Origin: Nipponacmea schrenckii | Lineage: Eukaryota; Mollusca; Gastropoda; Lottiidae | DNA: 64,000 nt | Assembly: GCA_030562195.1 (NCBI GenBank) | Contig: CM060202.1 | Span: 10,292,001 to 10,356,000, forward strand | Reading direction: 5' to 3' | Shown: positions 37,011 to 49,431 of the stretch, piece by piece | Numbering within the stretch: the first letter of the stretch is position 1 | Layout: every line of letters begins with the position of its first letter | The notes under the pieces: model-generated | What the model was told of the DNA's origin: nothing | Databases searched by the model: none | The model's input: the letters and a program-made list of their open reading frames with translations, nothing else | Translations under genes and position numbers: made by a program

Positions 37011-38740
37011 TTTATATGAACGCACTATTAATGATGTTACAGTTGTTACAGGAGACATACATTGCTACTGTTAAACCTAGTAGAATGTGGGATTCAAATT
37101 TGAAATGTTAAGCTTTTGAAATGAAACTGTAGTCTTGATGACATACTATAATTCTTTCTAAATTAAAAAAAATTCCGAATTAACTACAGAATTATTAAAG
37201 TAGACCAACAGTACAAGTGCAATTCACAAATTCATAAATTTTAAGATAATTACATCAAATATCCAATAACATGAATATACTGATTCCAATTAGGATACAA
37301 CTTGTCTTTAAAATGAAAGCAATTCTAGAATACAATTTTTGTACCCTGTTGCAATAATCTTGTAATATTGCATGTCTGAATAACAAGATTAGGTTCAGAA
37401 TAAAGCGTTAAATTGTAAATTGAAGTTTTGATTGAACTTACATGTAAGTCATTCTTAAACTTCATCTGCAATGTATAATATTTTGTTTAAAATCAGTACG
37501 AAAACATTCAAATTGGGGATAACATTTAGAAATAGCAATGTCTGACAAATTGAAGTTTTCAAATCTTGTGGATTATCAAAAGCTTGCTTATGATTCCATG
37601 TTAAAGCCATTGAAATTAGAGATGAAATTTACCCATAGCTACTGGAATTTATGATGGAAAGCCCCTGATTTTGAATAATCCTTTCAGCCAATGGAAATAA
37701 AATGACCAATCTATTCATGGCTGTAGGAACGAAAGATGTATTTTTGAAATTTAACCCCCAGGAAATTGGAGATAGACATGATCACAATCAATCAAAATTA
37801 GATATTGGAAAGTATATTTTTTCAGATTAATATTTGAGTTGTTGGGAATATAAGAATTGAAATGCTGTCCATGAGCAGGTGGTATATTGTAGATATATTG
37901 CTAGGCCTGTAGGATAAATTTACTCATCTATCAGATAGCAGTGATGAGGCCTACAGCTACATTAGGCTAGTAGATTTCAAATTGCATTGAGTAGACTAGA
38001 GTTCAAGTCTTTAATATCTTCATAATTCAAAAGAAGATTGCTTTGTCATGAAAAATAGTCACAATGCTTCAAACTCATTGTCAAGAATGCCCATATAACA
38101 AGAAAACAGAATGAACCCCACAAACCTACCTTTACCAACTGACTAAATCAATGAGATCTTCAGAATAAGAGTTTAAAAATTCTCTCTGAAACAGTAAAAT
38201 TGCTTTGCATTGCACATCATCTTTATATATATAATGCATTTTGACAAGCACTAGTGTTTTCTGGTTGATATGAGAACCATAATCAGGACAGTTTCAAAAT
38301 AACTGTTCTTTGGACTGTTCAATGTGAATCAATTTTAATCAAGTTTTAGGAGGCTCTTTTACAATAAAAGTTATCTTTAGAATAGATTGTTAACATAATT
38401 GCTGATCTTAGTCAAACATGGCCCAAAATGATGGCTATCTATAGTAGAGCTTCCATAAAAACAGATGGTCAAACTAAGATAAAATTAGAAAAACAAATTT
38501 TAATGGACATACTGCCCTCATGTTTAGTCCACTTAAATCTGTAAGATTAACTGACCAAAACTGAAGGCTAATACCAAGGACTTTATACCAAGGGTCAACT
38601 CAATGTGTCAAAAATTATTCTATATACCTTTTATTTGCTTATTGTCTTAAATTTTGAAAAAATGTGCTTTAAATTATTAAGAACCTAACTGCAGGATTTC
38701 TTAAGATCTTCTTGGATGCATATGTTCTTTCCGTTTTAAA
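37011..38740. other. AT-rich non-coding stretch, nothing recognised
   Basis: No gene, array or transposon terminus was recognised in about 1.7 kb. Confidence 0.45.
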
Positions 38741-39045
38741 ACCTTTATGTGTTTTTCTGAATTGAAAAGGGTAATTAAATACTTATGTGCTTTCTGAAAT
38801 TGCACAAGTAATTTGATATTAGTGCTTTAGTAAATTTGAAACAAAACTTTATAGTTATGCTAATTCTGAAATTGCAAAGTATTTTTATAATATGTGTTTT
38901 GGAAATTGCACAAGTAATTTGATAGTTATGTGCTCTTTGCTGAAATTGCACAAGTAATTTGATAGTTATGTGCTCTTTGCTGAAATTGCACAAGTAATTT
39001 GATAGATATGTGCTCTTTGCTGAAATTGCACAAGTAATTTGATAG
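38741..39045. repeat. 40-bp minisatellite with graded divergence
   Basis: The last units (38911-39045) repeat TGAAATTGCACAAGTAATTT then GATAGTTATGTGCTCTTTGC at exactly 40 bp (starts 38941, 38981, 39021). Going left, the copies become progressively more diverged and lose length (CTTTCTGAAATTGCACAAGT at 38790, AATTCTGAAATTGCAAAGTA at 38866, possibly TTTCTGAATTGAAAAG at 38755). The array stops abruptly at 39045. A minus-strand ORF (38775-38993) simply reads the repeat. Confidence 0.88.
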
Positions 39046-39918
39046 TTTGTAAGAATGCTGATCAGTTGTCAGACACAGTATATGTTGCTAAATGCCATGA
39101 TAATTTAAGTAGAGAATGTTGACACTTGACTCTATGTATCTTATCTGTTAAAAGGAGGATGATAGATTCAACTCATTGTGGTCAACTACTTCCATGATTC
39201 CAAGGGGCAAAGTATATTACATATTGTAATATGTTTGGGGTTGCACTGAGAATATTTGTTGTGTAAAAGTTTTTGTTTATTTAAAAAGAGAATACCTTTT
39301 CTGGTAAGTTTAAAAAGCTATAATTTCAACATTATACAAAGGCACACTTTTAGCATTTGCAGTTTTTGTAAAATGTTCAATGTAATAGAGAATCCTTTTA
39401 TTAAAGTTTAAAGCTGTTGAGTGGAGAAAAGTACAATCATCTGAAAACACAGTGACAGATTATTTGTTATTAAAGATGTTTTGTTGGGTAAAGTACAAAA
39501 GGAACATTTTTTTGTGCAATATTTGTGCAGATTTTTTTGGGAAGTTGTACTGGATCTGCTACTCAATATTGTAGCTATGGTTATCAAAGCTGTCATAAAC
39601 AAGTTTCATTAACTGTTCCAACTTGATAAATTAACTTTGTTATCTTGAAATTGACAGATTAGAGCACCTTGGTATTAGCAGTAGAAAGGCTCGAAAGAAT
39701 GTCAGTGTTAGACAGATATCAATATGTGTGGATCTGTAGAGGAATTCAACAGGTCAAGAGCTTGTCAACTGGTCCAGGATGTGACAGATTAAAGTAGAAA
39801 GCCATGTGCTCACTGTTATCTTATTGGATTAATAAAAGGAAATGAAAAATACTCTGGGGTTAATTAACATTCTTAATCAATGCTCAGTGAGATTTATGGA
39901 TAGACCCTACAGAATTAT

Positions 39919-40259
39919 ACAGTTTACAACATTTATAATCCAGTTTACAACATTTATAATACACAGTTTACAATTCAGTTTTATTACATTCACGATACAG
40001 GTACAACATTTATAATACAGTTTACAACGTTTGTAATACACAGTTTAAAATTCAGTTTCATTACATTTATAATACAATTTACATTATTTATAAAACAGTT
40101 TACAATATTTGTAATACACAGTTTATAATTCAGTTTTATATCATTTATAATACACGGTTTACAATTCAGTTTTATTAGATTTAGGATACAGTTACAACAT
40201 TTATAAAACTGTTTACAACATTTGTAATACACAGTTTACAATTCAGTTTTATTACATTT
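39919..40259. repeat. CAGTTTACA-type minisatellite, left part
   Basis: Irregular units combine CAGTTTACAACATTTATAAT with CAGTTTACAATTCAGTTTTA then TTACATTTATAATA, giving a compound period of roughly 23 to 60 bp with many indels. The minus-strand ORF 39990-40232 reads the repeat as KLCITN or KCCN-like motifs and is not a gene. The array is split by an insertion at 40268-40387. The flank from 39046 to 39918 has no recognised feature. Confidence 0.85.
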
Positions 40260-40267
40260 ATGAAACA

Positions 40268-40387
40268 AATAAAGTCTTTAAATGGCATTTAGCAATTGTG
40301 AATACGATATATATGCACAGCTTTATGGAACAACAATCACTGGTTAAAGTTTATGCTACGTTTCAGCGTGTTTCCCCTGCCGTCCTC
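40268..40387 (-). mobile_element. 120-bp retroelement-like insertion with hammerhead-like motif
   Basis: The segment interrupts the CAGTTTACA array and is bracketed by an 8-bp repeat, ATGAAACA (40260-40267 and 40388-40395). Removing it and one target copy restores a normal array unit. Read on the minus strand it starts GAGGACGGCAGGGGAAACAC, continues GCTGAAACGTAGC and ends GCCATTTAAAGACTTTATT. It aligns with the minus strand of 55349-55480, including the shared TTGTT...CCATA and CTAAATGCCA blocks. The GAGGAC...TGAAACGT arrangement resembles the core of minimal hammerhead ribozymes known from Penelope-like retroelements; that identification is inference. Confidence 0.55.
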
Positions 40388-40395
40388 ATGAAACA

Positions 40396-40670
40396 GTTTA
40401 CAACATTTATATAATACAGTTTACAATTCAGTTTTATTACATTTATAATACAGTTTACATCATTTATAATACACAGTTTACAATTCAGTTTTATTACATT
40501 ATGATACAGTTTAGAACATTAATAATACAGTTTACATCATTTATAATACACAGTTTACAATTCAGTTTTATTACATTATGATACAGTTTAGAACATTAAT
40601 AATACAGTTTACATCACTTATAATGTTTACAACATTTTACAAGATTTATAAATACAGTTTACAACATTTT
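40396..40670. repeat. CAGTTTACA-type minisatellite, right part
   Basis: The array continues after the insertion. A longer unit of about 95 bp (GTTTACATCA, ATAATACACAGTTTACAATT, CAGTTTTATTACATTATGAT, then ACAGTTTAGAACATTAATAA) is duplicated almost exactly at about 40449-40545 and 40546-40620. The last units degrade near 40660. Confidence 0.85.
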
Positions 40671-43280
40671 ATGGCAACATTCTCATCCTTGACAAAGATG
40701 GACCATCTTCAGGACAGTTACTGATTATGGTATCATCTTCATGGCTTTTGACTTCAGTCTGGATAAAATGAATAAAGTTTTACATAATGCAACTAACATG
40801 CCCATTTATATTGATCAGGTTTCTTTGTGTAGAGTGGACAGCATTTCAGTAAACACATTGCATTCTTCTATTGTCATCATTGTCAAACGTTTGAAATGAT
40901 ATATTTCATTTGCAATAGTTCAATTGTCTCAGTTGATAAATATAACACATTTAACTGGCAACTTTTTATAGTGGTAACATTTCATTTGTACATTGTAAAT
41001 GAAACTTGTAACATTGAAAATCAAAAACAGACTTCAAATGCATAATGCATTTCACAATCTTTTGTTCTAAAGCGAATTAATTTTTATCATTTTTTGATCA
41101 TATCCTTTTGAAATCTATAACAAACCCTACAGCAATCTGTATCAGAATTTTACACTTCATGTCCCATCACTATCACCAAAGGGCACATTACTCTATTATG
41201 ATCTGTTTAAACCTAATAGCGGGATATCATTTAAATATCATTAGATTTAATCTCTGGTATTTATCATACAAAATATGAATAATCTTCAAACAGGATGAAA
41301 TAAATGAAAGGTTAGTTTTAAGGGAAGGTGTGATCAGCTATGAATGTTTTGAAAATTTAATATTACTTGTCAAACCAAAGGAAAAGAAAAGGAAAGTTCA
41401 AAATATTTACTTATACAAAAGGCCTTTTGCATAGATATTCATACAGAATATTTATTAGATATGGTTAAGTGTGTCCATTGAAAACTCTCAGACCACATCA
41501 ACATTTGCTAGGTTAAGCCCTCAATTCACTGTACTTTATGAACAATAAATGAGCCTACGTTTGAAATGTAACATGACATACTACACAATAATGTATCTTT
41601 GAAAACTTATTATAAATTGCCCTTTAATGAAGTCTAGAAGGTCTATGGTATGTAATTGCTTTATATTAGTATAAATGGACAAAAATTATTATTGTGCCGC
41701 AGGCCTTGTGTAGTTCAGATAGAAAAAGTCACAGACGCATAATAAATATTTCTCTAGTTTCCATCTATATGGTGTCTAATTCTATTTTTTTCTAGAATTG
41801 TGTGCTTAAGGAGGTAAACTTTACATTTAATAACTAATACTTGGCTACAGTCTAGGAATTCATGTCAAGTGCTACTAATTTCAATTTCCAAGTCCACTAA
41901 GAATTACCTTCCCACTCTCAATTAATTTTATGTATATATATCTTCGTAGCCTGGTAGATGTTTCTGATGTGGTGGAATAAGTTTTTACTCCCATAGAAGG
42001 GTTTGAGCATGTATTATACATGCTGTAAACTTTTACTATATCATGACAGAATAAATAATGACGAAAAAATTATAATTTAACGTACTGGACAAAAACAGTG
42101 CAGAAAAACTAGTATGTAAAACTGGAAACCATTTCTTTATGGCATTCAGGTTATAAGATATAACTTAATTAACTCTTCCAAAATATCCAATAGAACATTA
42201 TTCTTGATGATACTTCCTTATTACCTTAAAAAACATTTGAATTAGTTTGAATTTATTGTATCATTTTAATTTGAAATTTGGCAGACGTCCATGAGAAACA
42301 AGAAATATGATGATGGTACTAGTTTTAAAGTTTGAAGTGCTTGTAAGAAGTCAGAAGTGGTGTAAGATATTATCCATGTCTTGTCATGTTAAAGTTTAAT
42401 TTACAAAACTATTAAGACGTCTTCTTGCATTAAATTATCAGTAATGTTGTCAGAAATTTTAAACTGTTCGCCATGGCAACCAATTATATTAATTAAAGAA
42501 TTTGGCGAATTCTGAAACTAGGTTTAATTGCTTATTTTTTTTACAAAGTTAATCACCATTAGACTGGAAGTGATTTCTTTTTTTGAAGAGTTACAACGCA
42601 CAGCCTCTCAACATGCATTTGTCTCTAGAACACGTACTTCAAGGGGAAGAGAGGGGGAATTAATCAAAAACACTATAGTCAAGCAAAAACAACAAACTGA
42701 GTTTTAGCCTACAGGACCTTAACAGACATAGCACTAGACATTCAGACAATAAATCAACCAAAAAAAATCAAATCCTGAACATTTCAGAAAGCCAATTACA
42801 ATTTGACTAGAAGAATTCTTTACTGGCACACAGCTTGACTGTTCTGAGGACCAAAACGCCTTGGTAATTGGCCTCATTTTGAATTAAACATGAATTCCAG
42901 ATGTATAGTGTCTTTAAGAGAGTGGAGTTTCCTGTTTCTAAAGACATGTTCACCAACATGAAAAGTCTATTACAAACAAGTGTTTTTTATCCAAAATAAA
43001 CTAAGCTATTTCTGTCTTTATATAAGTGCACTTTAAGTGGCTGCAAATTTACTTCCTTAAATTTATAATCAAGTTTCAGTGTTTACCATACATAATTTAC
43101 AAAATTTTATTCGTTAACCATCAGATAATAATAAGTCTATGAATGCTCAAAGCAATTTGTGTGCTCTTTGAAAGAATTGTCTAGTTGTAGTGACTTTGGT
43201 CAAGATTGAAAGTGGCAAGAGATAGATGTTTTATTATATGAGGTAATTACTTTCATAATGAATGGTTAAACTAAAATAAT
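40671..43280. other. AT-rich non-coding stretch, nothing recognised
   Basis: No gene, array or paired terminal repeats were recognised over about 2.6 kb. Confidence 0.45.
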
Positions 43281-43458
43281 GAAATGAATGGAGATTTACC
43301 TCTTACTCTTCTGCACCTAAAGGTCTAATGAATTAGAGCACAATGTCATGCAGTGTGAAACTAGGGTAATTTTGCCATGATAGTGGCCTTACCCAACTTA
43401 GTTTGTGATTTCGAACCGTCGAGGGTTTTCTTACCTGCACAGCCTGCAGCACACAAAG
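43281..43458 (-). mobile_element. SINE family A, 5'-truncated minus-strand copy
   Basis: In plus reading it starts GAAATGAATGGAGATTTACC, then CTTACTCTTCTGCACCTAAA, GCAATT-like GGTAATTTTGCC, and a degenerate AACCGTCGAGGGTTTTCTTA, ending near CACAGCCTGCAGCACACA. This is parallel to 17009-17185. It stops before the tRNA-like head present at 17.2-17.3 kb, as expected of 5' truncation. Confidence 0.75.
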
Positions 43459-44269
43459 CCTCGGTATATTGTCTCATCTGAACTTTCAATGTCCTAATGG
43501 ATGGTAACAATGTTCATAAGCCATTCAAATAGTTGGTATCTGCTCAAATGATTCGAAATAAGAAAAAGAAAAATCAAATGTTAAGTTTAAATCAGACACC
43601 ATTGTAATGGTAGGAAGTTGAAGCCATATAATATTTTTCATAATGGAGTGCTCAGATTTCTACTTAGACTCTTGAATGTTGAGACCACAGATAACTAATT
43701 GAAAAAAAGAAATTAGTTGAAAACTTATGTTTTATCAGGAGAGAAACTTGTCAAAGTTAAAAAAGATCTGACAAGTAGAATGGACTGAACATGTTTTCTG
43801 TAAATTGTCTGTATATAACAGAATATCTTACATGCTGTAATTGTATTTCTCTACCAATTAACCAATGGATTTCCTTCCATAATCTTCTCTCCTGTCAAAT
43901 TACAGTCCAATTTTTCTCTCCAAATTTTATTACAATTGTCTGAGTATTGAAAAGTGGAAGTTGTAAAATCGTAATTTCAAGTGTGTTGTGATGGAATAGA
44001 AGTGGTAGAACGAAGCAGATATATGATAAAATCAACAAGTATTGTCAAACCAGACAGATAAAATTGTCACAGCTACAATAATTTAGACTATTAAACAAAT
44101 CAAAACCAAGAATTTTATCAAGTACAATGTGAACATTGGTAGTATTAGAAAAAATATCTATCATGAAGTTCTAGGTGTACTTCAACAACAGAAGTACATC
44201 AGACCTAGTCTCTATTATCTACTGATGATTCAAAGAAGATAAATGAAGACTTTTGGTTATATTTATGTA

Positions 44270-44657
44270 CAGGGTGTTCCAGAAGTCATGGCCACATTAT
44301 AACATTGACTATCTCAAAAACCATTAAGGATATAACAACGCAACTGACATATCCGAAAGCTTGCTGTTTCAAGTTTTTTGTGGAATGTTCAAAGATGTTC
44401 AATGTTTTCTGAAATTTCTGCGAAATGCACGTCGAACAAGTTTCCATGATTCAGTTTTTGCAAATTCAAGGACGCAAAATGCCTTTTCTGGTTGAGTGAA
44501 CACCATTACTGAATCTGAAAATATATGAAAAAACCATTACTATGACCAAAAAAGTAATGGATTTAGCTTTAAAATGTTACCAGTTTTATCTTAGTACCGT
44601 TAATAGTTCATCAGATAAGTGGACTTGAAATGTGCCCAAGACTTCTGGAACACCCTG
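44270..44657. mobile_element. TA-target MITE with 18-bp perfect terminal repeats
   Basis: Left end CAGGGTGTTCCAGAAGTC and right end GACTTCTGGAACACCCTG are perfect inverted copies, with the dinucleotide TA immediately outside each end (44268-44269 and 44658-44659). TA duplication is typical of Tc1/mariner-superfamily transposition, so a non-autonomous element of that group is likely. At 388 bp it carries no transposase. Near-perfect termini suggest relatively recent activity. No second copy is in this window. The flanks from 43459 to 44267 and 44660 to 45570 show nothing recognisable. Confidence 0.85.
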
Positions 44658-45571
44658 TATTGGCTTTGTCTTGAAACATATATATCTTGGTCATGTGTAG
44701 GTTCATACATTTTTTATAAACTAACTAAAGGCACCCAAATATGTCTGAAAATCCAATATTATCAATGATCCAAGTTGATTTATTGTAAAACAATTGTCAG
44801 GTGTAGGTCCTATCATATTTATTATCTATAACAAACCTAACGAACAATTCCATTAAAAAATATCCATTAATATTGCTGGTGAGTATATTTATATTATAAC
44901 AGTATATACGAGATATAATATGACCCTTGTTTAATTAAGACTGTCAATATTGGGATTTATAATAAACTAATGGCATTCTGACCGGAATAGGAACAGGAAA
45001 TACAGATACCAGGATAACTGATGTGGTACTGATAATGCTCTAGGCTTGAATATTAATCAAATTTATCAAAAAACTGCCAGAATAAACTGGTGATAGTTGT
45101 CCATAAATTGGAGACAGACAATGACTATTTTGGAACAAAGGATATGTAAAAGATTTCGGGTTGGAGTAGATGTTCCCAGTTTATGAAATAACCTTATTGT
45201 CTTAAACCTATGTCCACCTTCAACAATAAACATTGATTTGTACAAATACTAAATTTAACAATGAAGATTTTAAAAGCAAAAAAATCACTGAATTGACAAA
45301 AGTACAATTTAATTTTAACCCTAACTAGACTGAATTATTAAAAAGTTATAACATTCTGTCTAGAAATCCATTAAAATTTTATTAAACCAAATAAAACTCA
45401 ATGTCTCTGGCTAGTTCATTCAATACACAATCATCCTAGTAGCAGGGGATTTTCAATTGGAGTTCCACAGAGGAGTGAAATATCATTAGAGTATATTTGG
45501 TAAATTGGAAAAAAAACAGATCTGATCTACCAGAAAGATAAAACTTTTAATAGGCATGGCAAATATAACAG

Positions 45572-45852
45572 AAGAAATAACTATATTTTACAAGGATAAC
45601 AACTTAGGTTCACCAGTCTGTCGTGACACGGATCCTTTCTACCATCTGGTACTTGGCCAAACCTCTTGGCATTGATCTTTCCCAGATTATCCGTACCTAT
45701 TTACCTCTGGGTGAACTGGGTGATTATGAGTCAGGATGAGTTATTCAAGGTCATCTGACCAATCAAGATTAGAACTCATTTTCAATGTATCCAAGCAAAT
45801 GACGTCATGATGTTAAGAACCAAAGCTCTAACCCCCACATGACAGCACAGCA
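45572..45852 (-). mobile_element. tRNA-derived SINE family B with long tail
   Basis: Read in reverse it contains the A-box-side sequence (degenerate near 45825-45850), AAGAACCAAAGCTC complement, then TCAATCTTGATTGG..., GATTATCCGTACC complement and GGATCCGTGTCACGACAGAC. It then shares with 48.6 kb a further tail: GGTGAACCTAAGTTGTTATC then CTTGTAAAATATAGTTATTT. This tail is missing in the 22.7 kb copy, so it belongs to a subfamily or marks a truncation there. Confidence 0.8.
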
Positions 45853-48014
45853 AAAGAGACCATTATAGGAATTTGTTTTAAGATTAAAAAGATGAGAATG
45901 GTTTGGATCATTAGAAACACTACAAATTCATAAAAGCCATAAGAAACTCCAATATGTTTTTTAATTATCCTCAGGATTTTCTCTATGATATAGGTTACCA
46001 TATTCTAGAAATATTGCTATATCTATATAATCAGAATGTCACTATATTATCAATGCCTTGAACAGTTTACACAGATATTACAGTATAAATCATGTCCTGT
46101 GTAAAGAACAGGGTATATTTGTATGTTTATGTAGATTCTTACGACCATTTTATGGTTTTTGTAATGAAGATGTACATTGTTGAGTATGATAATAAAAACA
46201 GGAATGATGAACTCTGGGATGAATAGGATGATGTCAGAATCAGGTTATTGATGAGATATCTGATTGTATCAATCAACCATATTTCATCCTGATTGGATTC
46301 TGTTGGTATATTGGACTCAGACCACTAACATTACCCTTTAACTCTTGTCGACATCCACTCAAGAAAAATATATTGTCCTATTGGTGTAGGTAGACAATTC
46401 ATCATGAAAACTTAAGCAAATGTTGATATCCTCCCACAGCAGATTGCACTACCATTGACAATTAGCAATAAGTTCATGAGCATTAAACTTAATAAATTTG
46501 ATAACTATGGATTACTTTATCATTCTCTTGGGAGCAATAATTTGCACTTATAACTGTTTAAGCCACTCTACCTAAATGCTAAATACTAGATGAGTGTTTG
46601 TTATTGGTAATTGCAGCAAAGTTAAAAATGGCTTCAAATATTTGCTTTTGTCCAAAACAACACAAATAGTTGGAGAAAAAAAAGGATATTTTCGGCAAAA
46701 CTTTCATACAGTGACCTACGCTCTTAAAAAAGGAGGAAAAGATATTCTACATTTTGACTTATTTACTGTACGAATCTAGATGACAATGACAATGGCATAC
46801 TTTTATTTATGTTTGGTTTAATGGAGACTTACATGATAAAAAGCTGTATGTCAAGGTGTGGCCCTGATATCCTTTTCACATTCATCAAGTGATCTTAGCC
46901 ATACTTCTAAATCAACCCTGCATTTAATGTATTTGCTATTCTTAAAAATTACTTCAATCAGAACACAAACATTTTCACCTGGGCTATAATTTAAAAATTT
47001 GGATGTAAAAAAAAAAATGCATTTACAATTCAAATCTTACTAAAAAAAATACCTCCCAAAATATTTCCTTGAAAATGATTAGATTTACAACAATGGAATT
47101 TTAATTCAGCAATTTGTCTGGACTTAGATATATATTCATAACATTGTTTGAAGTTCATACTTAAAGTAATATTTTTAAGAGTTTAGTCCATTTTCCACCA
47201 GAGTTCACTGACTATTTCTGGTAGAGAGTTTTTGTAAAGTTGAGACAAATTAGAGTAAATCAGTGTTATTTTCAATCTATAGGTTATCTAATATCTAAGG
47301 ATAATATTATTAATACCAATCTAATATTGACTTGTGATATTTTTTATAATTTAAACTAATGAATAAGTTAATGCACTTTATTGATGGGTGAAATACTAAT
47401 ATTATTATAGGCTGAAATTAGTTTAGATTGGTGGGATGTGATTGAATAGAGCCAACTATTACATCTCCCTCTGGAAATTTAATACAAATATTGTGGAAAT
47501 TTCCTGAATCAAATGACTAAATACTCTTAGTTTTTTCTCTAACGTTTGACGCCTAAATATGTTTGTTTAGCATGTAGTAAATTGGACATTTTAATTAGAT
47601 TCTATTCTAACAGTAATCTAATAGTATTTATTTTTGCTTGAATAACTGATATTAATAACAGATATATAGTGCTAACTGGGCATTTTCTCATATTCCAAAA
47701 CAATTGCTTTCAATATTTTCTTTTAATGTTGTTAACATTAGAACCTTGAACATTTTTATTCAAAGTTAAAAAAGAAAAGGCAGACTTTTTCATAGAACTT
47801 TTGGCTTGAAATCAAAGAACCTAAAGCATTTTACTGAAATTGCTTTTATGATTTCAAAGAACTTTGTTTCTGATTATCTGAATCCATTTTCAAAAATTCA
47901 CAGCTGTATAGTTGTCTGAATAATGCATAGCATGAAATTGAGAATTACATGTTTTTTTTTGGTTTCTCTTTCAATATTTTTAATTTTTATTTTTGAAATT
48001 GCAAAATAATCCCT
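45853..48014. other. AT-rich non-coding stretch, nothing recognised
   Basis: About 2.2 kb with no recognised element. ORFs 46594-46779 (plus) and 46851-47033 (minus) are short and motif-free. Confidence 0.45.
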
Positions 48015-48305
48015 TTAAAGGGATACTGCGTGTTAGCGTGAACATAAAAAATTAGTTCTCAAGAAAGGTCAATATGAGTATATATTCATCGGTGAACTTA
48101 CCTTGTGTCATAAAGTAACAGAATCCCTTCAAATCTGGAAAACTTACAAATATGTGATTATATAATAATAATATATAATTATGAATAATTACTTATTTCT
48201 TATATTTATTCATTAATGGCAGCAGGTATATTAACTGATGAATAGAGCTCTTATTGGCCAAGTTTTCAAATTTTATTTTCATTGTAAGACCTATTATTCC
48301 TTTAA
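48015..48305. mobile_element. TTAA-type MITE, family 3
   Basis: The ends are TTAA then AGGGATACTGCGTG and CTATTATTCC then TTAA. The left half contains GTGAACATAAAAAATTAGTT, ATTCATCGGTGAACTTACCT and AAGTAACAGAATCCC, shared with the arms of the palindromic element at 4.74 kb and the copy at 58.65 kb. The right half, inverted, matches the nested segment at 4915-5000. The 291-bp element is non-autonomous. Confidence 0.78.
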
Positions 48306-48608
48306 GAATCACTTGCTGTACTAGTTTCATACTCCATAATTGTGTTGAAAAACATAATTATTGCTGAAATCAATTTTCTATACAAAAAAAAAAGAATTTC
48401 CAACCATTTCACTCCTTTTCTAGAAACATCCATAACTTCATGCTTGATACATTGCAGCCATTTAATGAAAGAATTTTGTCCAATTTAGTCAAAGCTTTTA
48501 AAATCTCATGTAACTGAAATAGTTAAATCTAACAAGTTCTTTCTGTATAAAGTGTGAATCGGCACTTTAACATAGTTGCTGACAATACTAATGTAATTGT
48601 TCTTTTGT

Positions 48609-48893
48609 GGGGTTCTATAGCACAGCAGTTGGAGCGTTGGGTCTTAACATCCTGACGTCATTTTCTTGGATATGTTGAAAATGTCAGACCGAGTTCTAAT
48701 CTCAATCGGTGTGTGAAAGTTCTATGACTTTGAATAAGTCATCTTCACTCATAATTCCAGTCCACCCAGCTGTAAATGGGTATGGATAATCTGGGAAAGA
48801 TCAATGCCAAGAGGTTTGGCCAAGGACCAGCTGGTAGAAAGGATCCCTGTCACGTTGGACTTGTGAACCTAAGTTGTTATCCTTGAAAATATA
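48609..48893 (+). mobile_element. tRNA-derived SINE family B, best-preserved copy
   Basis: The head TATAGCACAGCAGTTGGAGC is the A box and GACCGAGTTCTAATCTC is the B-box region. It continues GTTGAAAATGTCAGACC, TATGACTTTGAATAAGTCAT, GGGTATGGATAATCTGGGAA, AAGAGGTTTGGCCAAGGACC and GGATCCCTGTCACG. The tail reads GTGAACCTAAGTTGTTATCC then TTGAAAATATAG. A near-perfect target duplication (TTGTTCTTTTG on the left, TTGTTTCTTTTG on the right, one base indel) flanks it at about 48598-48608 and 48895-48906. This copy defines the family in the window. Confidence 0.85.
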
Positions 48894-49369
48894 GTTGTTT
48901 CTTTTGACTGATTCCAGGAAAGTTATTTGGACTATTTTAATTTACACTCTTTAATACAAAAGAACACTGGTACAGATTTGAATGGTCTTTGGAACCTGCA
49001 CTGTTCAAGAACGGTTTAAAATCAACAGAACTCTGCATGAACTCAAATGTCTGTAATAAGTGACACAATTCATCTGAGAGAGCTCCAATTTGATTTTCGT
49101 ACACTAGACTGATATTTGAAGGGGTGTAATAGCCTTCAGCCTTTTATAATTTAGTGATTAAAAATATTGGCTTCCACACAGTACGGCTTCCTATTAAAAA
49201 TTTTAACAGCTCAGTAGGACTTCATTGAGGTTTTTTAAATTATAAATTGGCCTGAAGTAACACTTCACTTAACTCAAAGTAACTTTAAATATGGGTTATT
49301 CTACATAATTTTCAAATAAGAATTCTAAAAAGAGAAGTTACACCAAAGTCAGCGTGCGCCTTATTCACT

Positions 49370-49431
49370 AGTCTTCATTTACCCATAAGGTGCAGAAGAG
49401 TAGGATATAAAACTCCATTCTGTTCATTTTT
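49370..49431 (+). mobile_element. SINE family A tail fragment
   Basis: The fragment GTCTTCATTTACCCATAAGG then TGCAGAAGAGTAGGATATAA and CTCCATTCTGTTCATTTTTT matches the 3' portion of family A. No unambiguous target duplication was seen. It is another 5'-truncated insertion. The flanks (48907-49369 and 49432-50107) hold no other recognised feature; the ORF at 49461-49652 has no support. Confidence 0.7.
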
